Shown: positions 1 through 11,178 of the stretch, in pieces
How positions within the stretch are numbered: the first letter of the stretch is position 1
Layout of the letters: every line of letters begins with the position of its first letter
Assembly: GCA_037447655.1 (NCBI GenBank)
Contig: JBBHKE010000485.1
Location: 216,640-240,330, forward strand
DNA: 23,691 nucleotides
Direction of reading: 5' to 3'
DNA from: Zygnema cylindricum
Taxonomy: Eukaryota; Streptophyta; Zygnematophyceae; Zygnematales; Zygnemataceae
Translations under genes and position numbers: made by a program
Notes under the pieces: generated by a model
The model's input: only the letters and a program-made list of their open reading frames with translations
The model's database searches: none
Told to the model about the DNA's origin: nothing

Positions 1-13
1 AAAAAAAAAAAAA

Positions 14-23
14 GAAAGAGAGA

Positions 24-75
<52 letters not shown>
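14..75. repeat. (GA)n microsatellite at window edge
   Basis: An A run followed by nearly pure GA dinucleotides, about 30 units. It would lie in an intron of the LRR receptor gene if that gene continues leftward. Bases 76-412 show no recognisable exon. Confidence 0.9.
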
Positions 76-77
<2 letters not shown>

Positions 78-412
78 AAAATGGACCTATGTATCCATAA
101 AAATTAAACATTACCAAATGGGCCTATGACTTCAGAAAATATAAAGCTTAGCAATATGGCCCCATGAATCCTTGAAACGTGAAACTTGACAAAATGGACC
201 TTTGAATTTACAAAACCAAGAAAATTTGTTTCTGCGCGTATTTGAAAATAAGGCTTGTCTTGAACCAATTTCAAGCGTGTTTCGAGAGGAAAAACAAGGA
301 TACAATAGACTTATAGAAGGTCCAACAAAAACAAAGCTGTGAAGACTATGTACAAAATGAATATGTACAGAATATAGTATCCCAATTAAGATAATGCAGT
401 GATGTTCTTAAC

Positions 413-751
413 AAAGAAATTCGCGTAAAGGAAAGGTTTTGGATTGTAACCTGACTGCCATTCAGGTTGAGCCCTGTGGCTAGAAGTGTTGCAACGTCCA
501 TAGCAAGTTCTTGTGTCAAAAAAGTAAAAAATGGGTTTCTTAAGTCCAAGGTGACTTGTAGAGGAATAGAACACTCGCATTCACCACGAGCATCCAGAAT
601 TTGAGGGTTCGGGTATAAAGGGGTACTACATTTAGTATTTGAACAGGATGAAACTAATTGGGGATTGTTAAGAACTTTGTTGTTGGGTTTTTGGCATGTA
701 GGAGTGGAGAAAAGATCAAAAGTCTTGTTACAGACAGGGTTTCCTGCAAGA
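413..751 (-). CDS. LRR receptor exon 12: GNPVC motif and Cys-rich membrane-proximal region
   Basis: The acceptor TCTCCAG|T at 751 joins exon 11 donor GTTTC|GTACAG at 2187 to give TVSLAGNPVC. Downstream come several Cys residues (TPTCQKP, SSCSNTKCS, GECECSIPL) and then LATGLNLNGSQVTI. That order resembles the post-LRR extracellular region of LRR-VIII-1 kinases, where NPVC, a Cys pair and a GL.L...QV segment precede the transmembrane helix. The 3' end is unsure: donor TT|GTTAAG at 413 or CAG|GTTACA at 451. No further exon was recognised in bases 1-412, which include a GA microsatellite. Confidence 0.65.
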
Positions 752-3700
752 CTGGAGACACGATGGACAATGATAAAAATAAAAGGGAGTCAAATAAACT
801 GTTTGTTAAGAAAATTGCTTAATAAATAATATCAACAGAAGGTCCACGATGAATTTTATGAATTTACTCACCTTGCAACGAGAAGAAGCTTACAAATAAA
901 CACGTTTTTCTCATGTGAAACTGCAGATTTACTCAGGTTTATGACAGTAATTTGAATATAACTACTGTGTGTGAATTCCCTAAAGGAGAAAACCTTAAGT
1001 GGGTGTGAGGAAAAGTTTTCAAAAAGACGGAGAGGGATTTTGTAAATTGCAAACAAAGGGAGAAAGGAAAAGTACGAGAATAGAAATTCATATTGTGTGA
1101 AATCGACAATTTTTCACTTGTGTGTGTGAAAAGCCTTCCTGCATTTAAAATCCGAAACATGATGAAAAAAACATAAACACAAGAAAAAACCGAGAAAATC
1201 CAAAATAACACCTTAACAGATATATTCCATTCTAAGACTGCCTTGACGAAACCCTAACGAATAAATGTGAATTTACAAAACACAACCAGAGATTTTTAAC
1301 CCGCAGGAACAACCAAAAAGTAAAAAAAAAAACGTATTGAAAATTGCAGGCGGAAAGGAAAGAAAACTTCCAATTCAAAAATTATGGACGAATTTCTCAC
1401 AATTTTTTTTTTTATGAATTTTGTATTTAATCCCGCTTCTATCATTGATCTTTCCTCTTACCTCTCCCCTCTCCCCTTTTTCCTCTTCCTTCTTCCTCCT
1501 CCCTCTTCTTCTTCCCTCTTCCCTCTTCTCTCTTTCCCTTTTTCCCACTCTTTTCCACTTTCATACTAGAACAGTAATTCACTGCGAGTTATGTAGTCAA
1601 GTCTTTTTTCTCTATTAACAATCAAACAAGAGTTTTTATTTAACAATCTTCATTGCCCATTCTTTCTCTTCCAAGAAGGCGACTCCCAAAACGGGACTGA
1701 AACAATTTCGGTAAATAACCTTTTCAGTAAAACCCTTTTTTCTGTAAGTAACCTTTTTTTGTAAGTAACCTTTTTTCTGTAAATATCCTTTTTCTGCACA
1801 TAACCTTTTCCGGTAGATAACATTTTTCTGTAAATAACTTTTTTCTGTAAATAACCTTTTTCGGTGAGAAATCTTCTTCTGTAAATAACCTTTTCTGTAG
1901 ATAAACTTTCTGGGTAAATAACCTTTTCTGTAAAATAACCTTTTTCTGTAAATAACTTTTTTCTGTAAATATACTTTTTCGTTAAATAACATTTTTTGTA
2001 AATTGGGTAAATAACATTTCGGTCAACTATCCTTTTTCTGTAAACAACCTTTTTCTGTAGATAACCTTTTTGGGTAACTAACCCTTTTTTTTTAAACGAC
2101 CTTTTTCTCTAAACAAGCTTTAACAGCAGTTACAATGCAACTCAATTTTTTCAGCCATGCGGGTATAATTAGGTCTAGATCTGTACGAAACAGTCTTTGT
2201 CGCATTAGTGTCGATGATGGTGGATGGGACAACGCCTGTAAGGTCGTTATTTGAAAGGTCAAGTAGTGCCAGATTGGGAGATGAAGGAGAAAAAAAATTG
2301 CTGGGAATACTGCCATTAAGCTTGTTGTCATTTAGAGATCTGTCAATGGAAAATAAGAATAAGGATGGAAGTAAATTAGGAAGTAAAAAAAATAAGGATA
2401 AATAAGGATGGGAAAATACAGATCGGAGTAAGAATAAAATGGGAATGATAAAATGAACGAAAGTACAAACAAGAATGGGTGTAAAAAATAAGAATGAGAA
2501 TGAAAATAAGAATGAGAATGGGAGAAAAGAATAAGAATGATACTAACAATTGAGAATAAGAATGGGAGTAAGGAACATCAATGGGAATGGGAATAAGAAT
2601 ACGAATGGAGGAAAAAATAAAAATGTGAATGAGAATAGGAATGGAAGTAAAGAATAAGAATGGGAATGAGAGTAAGAGAGAGAGAGAGTACGAACAAGAG
2701 TGGGAGTAGAGAAAGAGTAAGAATGGGAGTAAAGAACAAGGATGGGAGGAAAAATAAGAAAGTATTTGAATACGAATATCAAGGGACTTGGAATAATGAG
2801 TGTTAAGCCAACGTCAAAGCCAATTTTTAGGCACGTTGCAAATATTAAACATATATTTCGAATAAAACACCCGCATTGACTCTAGAAAAAAAATTAATAG
2901 AAACTCATGAAGGTTGATTTTTCTGTCATTTGGAGATCCAATCATTTACAAAAGCACCTTGATTTTATGGTCTCTCAGATGTGACAGAGAACTCATCTTT
3001 GCAATAAATACGGCGAAGAAAATTCACAATTCTGCACTGTTAACGATAAAATACGCATCATTTTGCCAAAATAGATCAAAACTTTTTTACTCACAAAGCT
3101 TGAAGACTGGTTATATTTCCAAGTCCCGTTAAAACACCACCAGTGAAAGAATTGTGTGAGAGGTTTCTGCAACCACAAACAAAAGGTTTTCATATCATCA
3201 ATACCAATAATTTAAGTAGCAACCTGAAAACGGAAAAGAAACTGGCATGTGAGAGAGTTTGAGTTAAGAGTTATTTTGTACTCACAAGGTTATCAGACCG
3301 AAGAAGCTTGTCTCTAAGGCGTATGGCAGTTCTCCACCTAAATTGTTACTGCTTAAGTCCCTGAGAAAAAAACCTAAGTTAAACAGAAAATGAGATGGCT
3401 AGATTCGAATGAGGAATGTAACATGCAACAGACAAACTATTCTTGTACAAAAGTAAAAAAACAGATATAAATTACTATCTCCTAAATTGAGCTGTTTACA
3501 AAAAAGAGGATAACATATAAAATTCAAAATTCCCTTAACTTCCTCACTGAGTTGTGTTGATCCTCGATTGAGTAAGATACTGGATAACAGCTCCAACCAC
3601 TACTTAAGTAAACCAGCTGTACTTACTGGTTGATGCATTCAAACCTTTGAATCAAAAAAGCTTTCACTTACAGCTTTCCAAGTGTTGAAAGGTTGGTCAA

Positions 3701-6700
3701 ATCAGGAACAGTTCCAATCAGACTGTTATTTGCCACAGATCTGCCCCAGAAACAAGAGTTTCTATGAAATTAAAGCTTTTTATGACCACTCCCCTAATGG
3801 TTCGTCTTCTATCTCTGTCACATACAGTAGGTGAGACAAACGCTTTATATAACTTAATTGTGTTCCACACTTTTACGATGAATACTTGAAATGTTAATGA
3901 AGAACTTGCAATGGCAAATTCCTCTATGAATGGTAAACTGAGGATAAAAAAACCCAACAAAAACAAGAATAAAATCCTACAACAAGAATAAAATCTTTCA
4001 CTAAAAAACACTTTGAAAAAAAGGTTGTGTGGAACTTACAACTGAGTTAGATTTAGCAGATTCCCATATTCTGATGGAATTGCGGACGTGAAGTTGTTGT
4101 TATCAGCCATACTGCTTCAGTACACTAGAATAATGCATCAGATTTAAGAAAAGTTATTGATGACATTGCATCAAAATTAAGCAGCGATTTTGATAATATT
4201 GCCTCAAATATTTGCAAATGTTTTTGGTACCAAGTCCTGGAAAGCTCTCAATTTATTGCTACAGGTGAAATGAAGAAGTGGGACAAAAAAATTAGAGGCA
4301 TGAGTAAGAGAATAATGCAGCATAAAAATTTGTTAACTTCTTTCAATTACAAATACTTTGAAAACTCAAACTGTTACGATTTTGACCTGATTGCAAAAGA
4401 GGAAACTATGTTTGAAAAGGTTCTTACATAACCTGTAAAGTTGAAATGTTTGAAATTTCCGGTGGAAGTGATCCATTGAGCCTGTTGTTGTTCACAAATC
4501 TGCTTAAAATCAGAGCAAAAGCATTTTACCAGGTAAGCACTATAACATTTCACTTCGTGAATAAGTATTGTGTGCTTAGAAGTCAACATGACTTCTTTAG
4601 TTGCATAAAGCGTAAGTAGAAGCAAAAGATTAAAACGAGTCTATTTGCTGAACAAACCAAATTTAAGATATGATGCCCGAAAAACTTGTTTGGTTTAGTT
4701 TCTTGGACTCACAGGTGAGTGAGACGAGGAAGTGTACTTAATTCTCGAGGAAGAATCCCAGTCAGGCGATTATTTTGCAAAAGGAGATATTGAAGGAAAA
4801 CCATGCGGTTTAAACCATGGACATTTTCCGGTCCAGTTACCGGAATGTTACCCTCTATTTGATTATTGGACACATCTAACCACCAGAGGGAGTTAAGGCG
4901 TCCCAATTGTGCTGGAATGGTTCCTGTGAGCTGATTATTGTTTAGTTGGAGCGTTTTCAGCTTTGCGAGATCACCCAATTGAGGGGGAATGGTTCCCGTA
5001 AAGGAGCAGTATTGAAGGTTTCTGAAAGCCCCACCAAAGCACTGTATGATGAATGGAATGGAATGGAATGATAATACTCACATTTTGATTGTCCAATACG
5101 AAGAAATGTAGATATTTGAAGTCTACATGCATCAATACTCCAACGAACAAGGAAGCCTGCTTACCATCTTTGCTTGACATTTATCTAAGAGCATGTCAGA
5201 AGTAAAACATGAATTGTTCAAAGGCAACTTTCTGTTGAGAAGTTAAGGAGGCTTACTAAACAGAATTACTGGTATGCTTTCGACAAAATGGCTGCTCCTA
5301 TCTCAACATATTGTGTGGAGCATTCGGAATGCGACCAAGGTGATTTCTAAAAGCAAACCTATGGAATAACTTAATTCTTTTCTAGACAGATTAGTTACAT
5401 CACCACCTGAATTGGCGCAAAAAAAGTTATAACTATTATGACGTCGAGAAAAGTAAAAAAGCAAAGAAAAACGTACAGATCTACTAGTTGCCCAATGCGT
5501 CCCAGGAGTGGTGTTATTGGTCCAGTCAAGCCACTGTTCAACGACATATCCCTGCAAGAACGATAAAATGATGGGACGTAGTTACACACAGATAAAGCTT
5601 AATTTTTAAAACAGTTTTATAGACAACAACACAATATCAGCAATTGTTCTTGAGCCTTTGCTTGTGAAACAATTGGATGTGATTTTCTTTCCTTTGTTTT
5701 CAGGTTAAATCTATAAGGATGCTGCACATATAAAATCCACTTCATGTCACACCTCGTCAGTAATCTTGGAAAATGGAAAATGATCCTGAGGTAACGGTAG
5801 CAAGCTGCTCAGTTCTAGGAATGAAGTGTTGATTGGCTCAACCTTGCAGCTTTTTCCCAGATTGATTTTTTGTAACGAAACCAACATTCATGTCTTTGTT
5901 GTTTGAGTTATAGTATTTAACTGTCTTCACTTTTTGATGAGCATTTTTTAAACCAAAAAAAGATAAGCAACCAAGCAAGGATGAGATGAATTTTGCACAC
6001 AGAATCTAAAAACCTCACGTGGTCAACAGAGAATTAAAAAAAAATGTCATCCTCACAAAATTTAATTAAGTTTGAAGCAAATAGCCCTTATGAGTGCAAA
6101 CTTACAGCACAGTGAGAGAAGTCATGGTGCCCAAATCTGGAACAAGTGATCCTGTGAGTCCCATATTGCTCAACCGACTGCATTAAGGAAATACAAGATT
6201 CATAAGCTGATTAAACAAAAAGAATCAGTTCAATCGTCTTAAACTTTTTGAATAATTCCACTACTTCTAGGTCCTAATCATCGACAGGAATAGAGAAGCT
6301 AACAAGCTTTCTTACTGTGGACAGAAACCTCCTCCTCATGTGTAATCTGAGAAGCATAGGGTCTTCAAAAATGGCAAAAGAAAAAAATAGTCATGAGGTC
6401 CATAAGCCTAAAGGATGCCTATTTGTTTACAATTTGCAGTTGACTTTGTTTTTTATATGTCAACCTCGTTTTTGTGTAACAACCTCGCTTTTTCCTACCA
6501 GAGTCAGTTAACAATTACTCACAGTTCTGTAACCCGACTGGTACCGAATTGGTCAGCGTTGCCACATACTACTCCAGTCCAATTGTTCCCACAAGGATTC
6601 CCCCGGACATTCCAGGTGTTGGCAATTGGTGGATAGGCATTTACAAATTCAACGTACTGTGCTTGCAATGCGGCTTCTGAAAGGCGCAAGGGAACAAAAC

Positions 6701-7132
6701 AAAACACACGCATGGATTTTAACTGTACTCGAGACAGGTGACATTCCTATGCTGACTTGGCAAGACGACAGCGTTGAGAGATGTTAGCAAATATTGACAG
6801 ATGTTGACAGATATTGTAGCAAATGTTGAAGAGGCTTTGCATGAAGGACATAAATTTTGTGAGGTCCATAATAAAGCGGCTGCCACATGGTAGTAAAAAA
6901 TATATTGGCGTACCCTGATGCCATTGAAATTCACTCAACATTTCTACGCAAACATTTTATTTTTGGATTTGCGTTGTTTTCTATGTTGGTTAAAAACTGC
7001 AAAACAATTTTGAAGGAAAAGCTTACCGTCATCAGGTTGTGTTTGTATCAGACCGTTTGTAGAAAAAAAGTAAAAACAGAGAAAAAGTTGAACAAGGGTA
7101 ATTCGATGTAAAATTACTGGAACCATTGTCAT
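413..7132 (-). CDS. LRR receptor-like kinase, 5' part (signal peptide and LRR ectodomain), runs off left edge
   Basis: Twelve exons join in frame with GT-AG introns: 7132-7027, 6676-6523, 6177-6106, 5551-5477, 5021-4713, 4499-4428, 4111-4040, 3740-3672, 3360-3286, 3166-3095, 2339-2187 and 751 to about 413 (last donor uncertain; 451 is an alternative). About 522 residues are visible. Exon 1 gives a hydrophobic signal peptide ending near QTQPDD; exon 2 gives an N-terminal cap with Cys pair (NPCGNNWTGVVC). Exons 3-11 carry about ten LRRs (pattern LxLxxNxLxGxIP). All introns between LRR exons are in phase 2, and exons 3, 6, 7 and 10 are exactly 72 bp. Exon 12 has GNPVC followed by a Cys-rich stretch. 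Family knowledge: this order matches plant LRR subfamily VIII-1 receptors (HPCA1-like), plasma-membrane kinases. Inference: the transmembrane segment and kinase lie left of base 1. No frameshift or stop was found, so the gene appears intact as far as seen. Ligand unknown. Confidence 0.82.
1709..2117. repeat. Degenerate 17-bp minisatellite in intron 11 of the LRR receptor gene
   Basis: About two dozen head-to-tail variants of a unit close to AACCTTTTTCTGTAAAT. Substitutions (GTAGAT, GTAAGT, GGTAAAT) and T-run length changes distinguish the copies. A minus-strand reading frame through it encodes monotonous YRKR/YLQKK peptides and is a repeat artefact. The 1.4-kb intron (752-2186) also holds a CT-rich block at about 1460-1560. 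Confidence 0.88.
2341..2780. repeat. Purine-rich degenerate repeat in intron 10 of the LRR receptor gene
   Basis: Several hundred bases almost wholly of A and G with T, built from variants of GAATGGGAATAAGAAT, plus a short GA run near 2675-2690. Read on the gene's own strand it is a long pyrimidine-rich tract inside the 755-bp intron 2340-3094. Confidence 0.8.
4713..5021 (-). CDS. LRR receptor exon 5: long exon with about four LRRs
   Basis: This 309-bp exon carries four repeats that are not separated by introns, unlike the neighbouring one-repeat exons. The second and third repeats include SLWWLDVSNNQIEGNIPV, followed by a short non-LRR insert (GPENVHGLNRM) and then LLLQNNRLTGILP. The same longer repeat with an island between two LRRs occurs in LRR-VIII-1 receptors (for example the YWLDLADNQLTGPIP region of HPCA1, recalled from family knowledge). 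This is the strongest family hint in the ectodomain. Confidence 0.8.
7027..7132 (-). CDS. LRR receptor exon 1: start codon and signal peptide
   Basis: The ATG at 7132 opens 35 codons with a hydrophobic core (ITLVQLFLCFYFF) and ends at donor GACG|GTAAGC. The last base G joins AA at the start of exon 2 (acceptor with pyrimidine tract, CTTTCAG|AA at 6676) to make the Glu of EAALQ. QTQPDDEAALQ is the usual entry into the N-terminal cap of plant LRR kinases, which supports this splice. A second in-frame ATG lies two codons downstream (7126) and could be used instead. Confidence 0.75.
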
Positions 7133-8818
7133 TCAGATGTAAAAAACTTCTTAAAGTTATTTGAAGCAGGCAGCGAAACTACAATTGTTTCGTTTTCAGT
7201 ATCGATCACATATAACCGAAATCTTTATGGAGAGACGTCTTTCGAACTTTGAAATTGCTCCTGTCAAAAAATCTGAGTAATAGATAGCTTTGTCTGTTCA
7301 CGGAATTATATCAGTTGAGCTGAATAAATCGAACTAAATTGATAAAGATGTTTTTAGACCAGACTCCAAGTTATGATGAAAGATAAAACAGTCCTTTTAT
7401 GCCGAAAACATAAAGAGAAAAGTCAATAGCAGAAATAGAAAACATTTAGCACCACTATTTTATGTAGGAAATGTGAACAGAGATAATATGCAGACACAAA
7501 AATGCTGCAGTCTCCAACATTCAAAACATTTGTTGTGAATGCAACTTAGGGATGTCAAAGCAGCAACAAAAAAAGCACCAATGCCGTTTACAAGAATTCG
7601 GAGCTACTTCCTTTACCGTCCAGAAATTTCAATAAGTCTCAGACGGACCTCGGGCGATCCAAACACATTCAAATCTTACTTAAAAACTAGCTCGTCTGTG
7701 GCTGTGGAAGAATCTATTTAATCAAAAGATGCAGGACTTGAAAAATGCTCCGCAACAAAAAACAGGACAAAAGGAAAAAAAAACAGGGATACAGTGGTCA
7801 TTGGGGGTTCAGGGCCTTGGTGAAGAAAAAGTTTCGGAATTTCCAACTCAGAACTACACGGTGAGGCTAGAACAGTAATGTAAGATGGTGCAAATTTTCC
7901 ATCTTTTTGTGCACCTTTCTGTACGGATTTACGGGCACACGGTTATTGTTTGTCTTTCTTTTGCCTTTCTCCATGCATGCAGAATAGCCGCCGATCTCTA
8001 TGATGCTTGCTGACGTTTTTGATGCACTTCGGTGATGTTGGACTATGGTGACATCATGATATTTTGGGTGCACTTGGCGGTCCATCAAAAGCAACCCCAA
8101 TAAAACTTGCGTCGTAACTGTGATTAAACTAATTGACTCATTCAACGACTAGATATTGCGCCACTTGGATAAATTCTCCGTGCACTCAGTTCCACTTTGA
8201 GATATTCTCTTTGATTTACGGTATTCAATTAGGCGCCAGCGCCATTCACCGGCTATTTTTTTATTTTTTATTTTCCCTGATACGCGGAATACGCTAACAG
8301 GAAGGAAGGATAAAGCTCCATCAGCGAAAAGTGAGGTTGTTTATTAGAAAAACGTACCTTTTCGTACCATGTAGTATTGTTTATTTTGTTTTTTTAGAAA
8401 AACAACATTACAAGAGATCCGACCAAGATTCTCCCAAGGTCCGGGAGTTAACAATGACCGTTGGATAATGTTTGGGAATTCATCCGCGAAGCAATCGCTC
8501 CATCCAGTTCTGTATTTAGCTACCAGCCTCGGGAAGGTGGCTAGTCAGCTACAGAACGTGTAGAATGGGTACACGTGGATGAAATAGATACGTTCCACGA
8601 TGGACTCCTACCCTAGTTTCCACTCGTTGCACAGGTCATGTGCCTTTGGAGTTTGGACAAAGGTAGACACGAGTCCACCAAAATCCAGCCGAAAATTCTT
8701 GCCGAAACATATAGCGTGACGCTCTTTCGTCACCCTCTTTCTGCCATTATTCCAGCGTCGTGGTTTCCCACGCAAAGCGTAAGAATTTCTGTGTACTTGG
8801 TCCACAAGTAGTCAAGTA
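7133..8818. other. Intergenic region between divergent genes, no gene seen
   Basis: AT-rich DNA upstream of the LRR receptor start codon. Open frames here are short and lack codon structure or recognisable motifs. It must hold the LRR gene's promoter, but I could not identify a convincing TATA box or transcription start on the minus strand. Confidence 0.5.
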
Positions 8819-8979
8819 CACCGCGAATCGCTATTAGGGTTAATCACGTTTAAAAAACCCTAAAAAATAAATTAGACTGACTGATTTCCTTGAAAATCCC
8901 CAAATTATCAATTGGCGTTAATCACACTAATTGTTTTTTAACACTAAATATTTGTTAACGCTAATATCGATTCGCGGTG
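8819..8979. mobile_element. MITE copy 1 (TA-flanked, TIR CACCGCGAATCG)
   Basis: A 161-bp element bounded by TA dinucleotides (8817-8818 and 8980-8981). Its ends are inverted repeats of about 28 bp: CACCGCGAATCGCTATTAGG on the left and, read inward on the minus strand, CACCGCGAATCGATATTAGC on the right. The interior has no coding capacity. TA target sites suggest a Tc1/mariner-type transposase in trans. The ends match the other CACCG(T/C)GAATCGC elements in this window. Confidence 0.75.
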
Positions 8980-9285
8980 TACAGTACATTGGTACGCAAA
9001 TGAAGATTTTATATGAAAATTGGTCGGTTTGTATAATCTTTGACGATTTTAATAAACCAATATAAGCGTACGTGGTACCATTAACAGTAAAACACGTACG
9101 TAAAAGCTTGTTTACAGACACTACCCGATGGCCCGTACTCCAAAATACTACAACCACTCAACCAGTAATGTTGGCCGTACAATTACAGAAACCTCCCGAT
9201 GGAGCTTTAGGCCTAAATCTCATGTGAAAGGCCCAAGTTCAGTGCCCCGCGCCAACTGATGAAAGTATCTTTTCCATTTCGGTTA

Positions 9286-9476
9286 CAGCGTGAATCTCTA
9301 TTAGCGTTAATCATACTAATTTAGTACGGGCTGTTTCGCCCGTTACCAAAAAATAGAGTTGGTAACACCAGCTATTTTTCTCCTCACTCTAATTTGGTAA
9401 GCGGTTGACCGGACTTAAAATACAATTTAATAACGTCACAATGAACTCCACGCTATATATTTTGCGATTCCCGGTG
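9286..9476. mobile_element. MITE copy 2, degenerate, in promoter region of the root-cap-like gene
   Basis: A 191-bp segment flanked by TA (9284-9285 and 9477-9478). The left end is CAGCGTGAATCTCTATTAGC; the right end read inward is CACCGGGAATCGC. The ends are more diverged than in copy 1, so it is probably older. It ends about 225 bp upstream of the TATA box at 9702 and could carry promoter elements, which is an inference. Confidence 0.55.
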
Positions 9477-9701
9477 TACGGTCGTTCCATAAGCAAAATC
9501 CACGAGGGCCCGGTCCAGATTGCCGCCGTCTGTCATTTTGCAATGCTGCCTACATCCCGGTTCGAACAGCCGTGTCACGTCACACCCCAGGAAACAGCCA
9601 CCATGCCACATGCCATATGCCAATTTGAGACGAAATAAAAGACTGAATCCTTGCCTGCAATCTCATCCCTCTTTCTCGTGTTCTACTCTCAACTACTATA
9701 A

Positions 9702-9709
9702 TATAAATA
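9702..9709 (+). promoter_or_regulatory. TATA box of the root-cap-like gene
   Basis: TATAAATA sits 121 bp upstream of the ATG at 9830 and just before a CT-rich leader. This spacing is normal for a plant core promoter with a pyrimidine-rich 5' UTR. Confidence 0.55.
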
Positions 9710-9717
9710 TTTGGTTA

Positions 9718-9825
9718 TCTCTCTCTCTCTCTCTCTTTCTCCTCTTTCTTCCTCTCTCTTTCGTCGTAGCTCGTCCGCTCTACCTTTCTCTCTCATTCCT
9801 CTTCTTCCTCTCTCTTTTTTTTTCT
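9718..9825 (+). repeat. (CT)n/pyrimidine-rich 5' leader
   Basis: Nearly uninterrupted C and T, starting with a pure (TC) run at about 9718-9737 and ending just before the start codon context CTCGAGATGGCT. Pyrimidine patches are common in plant core promoters and leaders, so this supports transcription start near 9735. Confidence 0.7.
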
Positions 9826-9829
9826 CGAG

Positions 9830-11095
9830 ATGGCTGCGTCTCTCTTTTTTTCGATTTTGTTAGTAACATTAATTTTGGTGTCCGTAGGTGTGAAAGTAGA
9901 TTCGAAAAAAGGCGGTGAGAGACCGTGTCCGAACTACAGGGAGAACCAGGGATGCAATACAGGCCCGTGCAAAAAAGGCGGCCTTAATGGATACTTCAAG
10001 GTGCTTATAGACTCACAAAACGAAAAAAAAATCAATGAAACAAGATTCACATCTTATCTCTCGTTTTCCATCAGAATCGTACACCTAAAACGGCTCAAAT
10101 GAAATCTCGTTAAATTCTTGTCACTTTGACTTCAATGTGTACAATGTTGCTTCATGTAACTTTTTAACTTATTAGTTATTCTTGATTTCACCATAAATTT
10201 CTAGTTTCACGAGGTTTTAAATTAGCTTAGGCATGAGAATTTGACAAATGCAACCATTTTTTGCGTGAGTATAGCATCACAATCCATTAAGAGGCGGTTT
10301 GTAACGTCACACATTGTGTCGCTAGTAGTATTAATGTCTTAATCGCTTTCAAATGTTTGAACTCATGTGTTTTGCAACTGACGATTGTGATGCAGATTTA
10401 AAAATTTCACCTTCCTTTTGACTATTTCCGAAAGAGAACCAGAAACGTATGTAGACTGAAAACGTTGATTTAAGCGGCAAAATAAAACATTAACATTTAA
10501 TGTCTTCACAATTGTACCAAAAATGTTGGTTTCAAAAATGTTACTAAAATAAAAGCCTTTTGTTACCCTCCGTATGTTCAGATCCCGTCCAATTGTCCGT
10601 ACTTAGTAGGATACGGCAACGGCTCTTTCTATTTGTCCGGCGACTTGGAGGACGACACGGAACTGAACGGCACGCAATACATCGTCACGGCCTCGCAGAC
10701 CAAAGCCGCCAGAAAATGTTGTATCAAGTGCAAGCAAGCGAGGAATTGTACGGTCTACCAATGGCTCAATTTGTAAGATCTTTTTCGCACTTGAGAATAC
10801 TGGACGCTTTCTTAGATTGCTAGATTGCCATGAGCAATAGGGTTGCTGCACATTTTAGCCAGTTTTTAGGTCAAAATTGTGGAGAGTTACACCTAGGGGT
10901 AAGGTTAGGGTTAGGAGATTAGGACTAGGATTAGGATTTTGGGGTTTTTGAATCATGGAAGGAATGGTCCTTTCCGCCTCGTTGTTTTTTTTTTTGCATT
11001 CGAAGAATGTGACACATGATACATGATGTAGAATCTCTTTATATGATTAAAAAATATGTTATATTACAATTTTAATACATGTTATATTACAAGTG

Positions 11096-11178
<83 letters not shown>

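Noticed and set aside
1636-1992. 118-codon minus-strand open frame rich in YRKR/YLQKK
   Set aside because: It is the translation of the 17-bp minisatellite inside an intron; the peptide merely mirrors the repeat.
2914-3094. Possible additional LRR exon between exons 10 and 11
   Set aside because: No LRR pattern or phase-2 donor was found, and exon 10 joins exon 11 in frame to make a continuous repeat series.
5051-5072. GGAAT tandem reminiscent of satellite III
   Set aside because: Only about four units within intron 4; an ordinary short microsatellite.
10895-10940. Interstitial telomere
   Set aside because: Too few perfect repeats and not the plant heptamer; better described as a GTTAGG-rich stretch in an intron.
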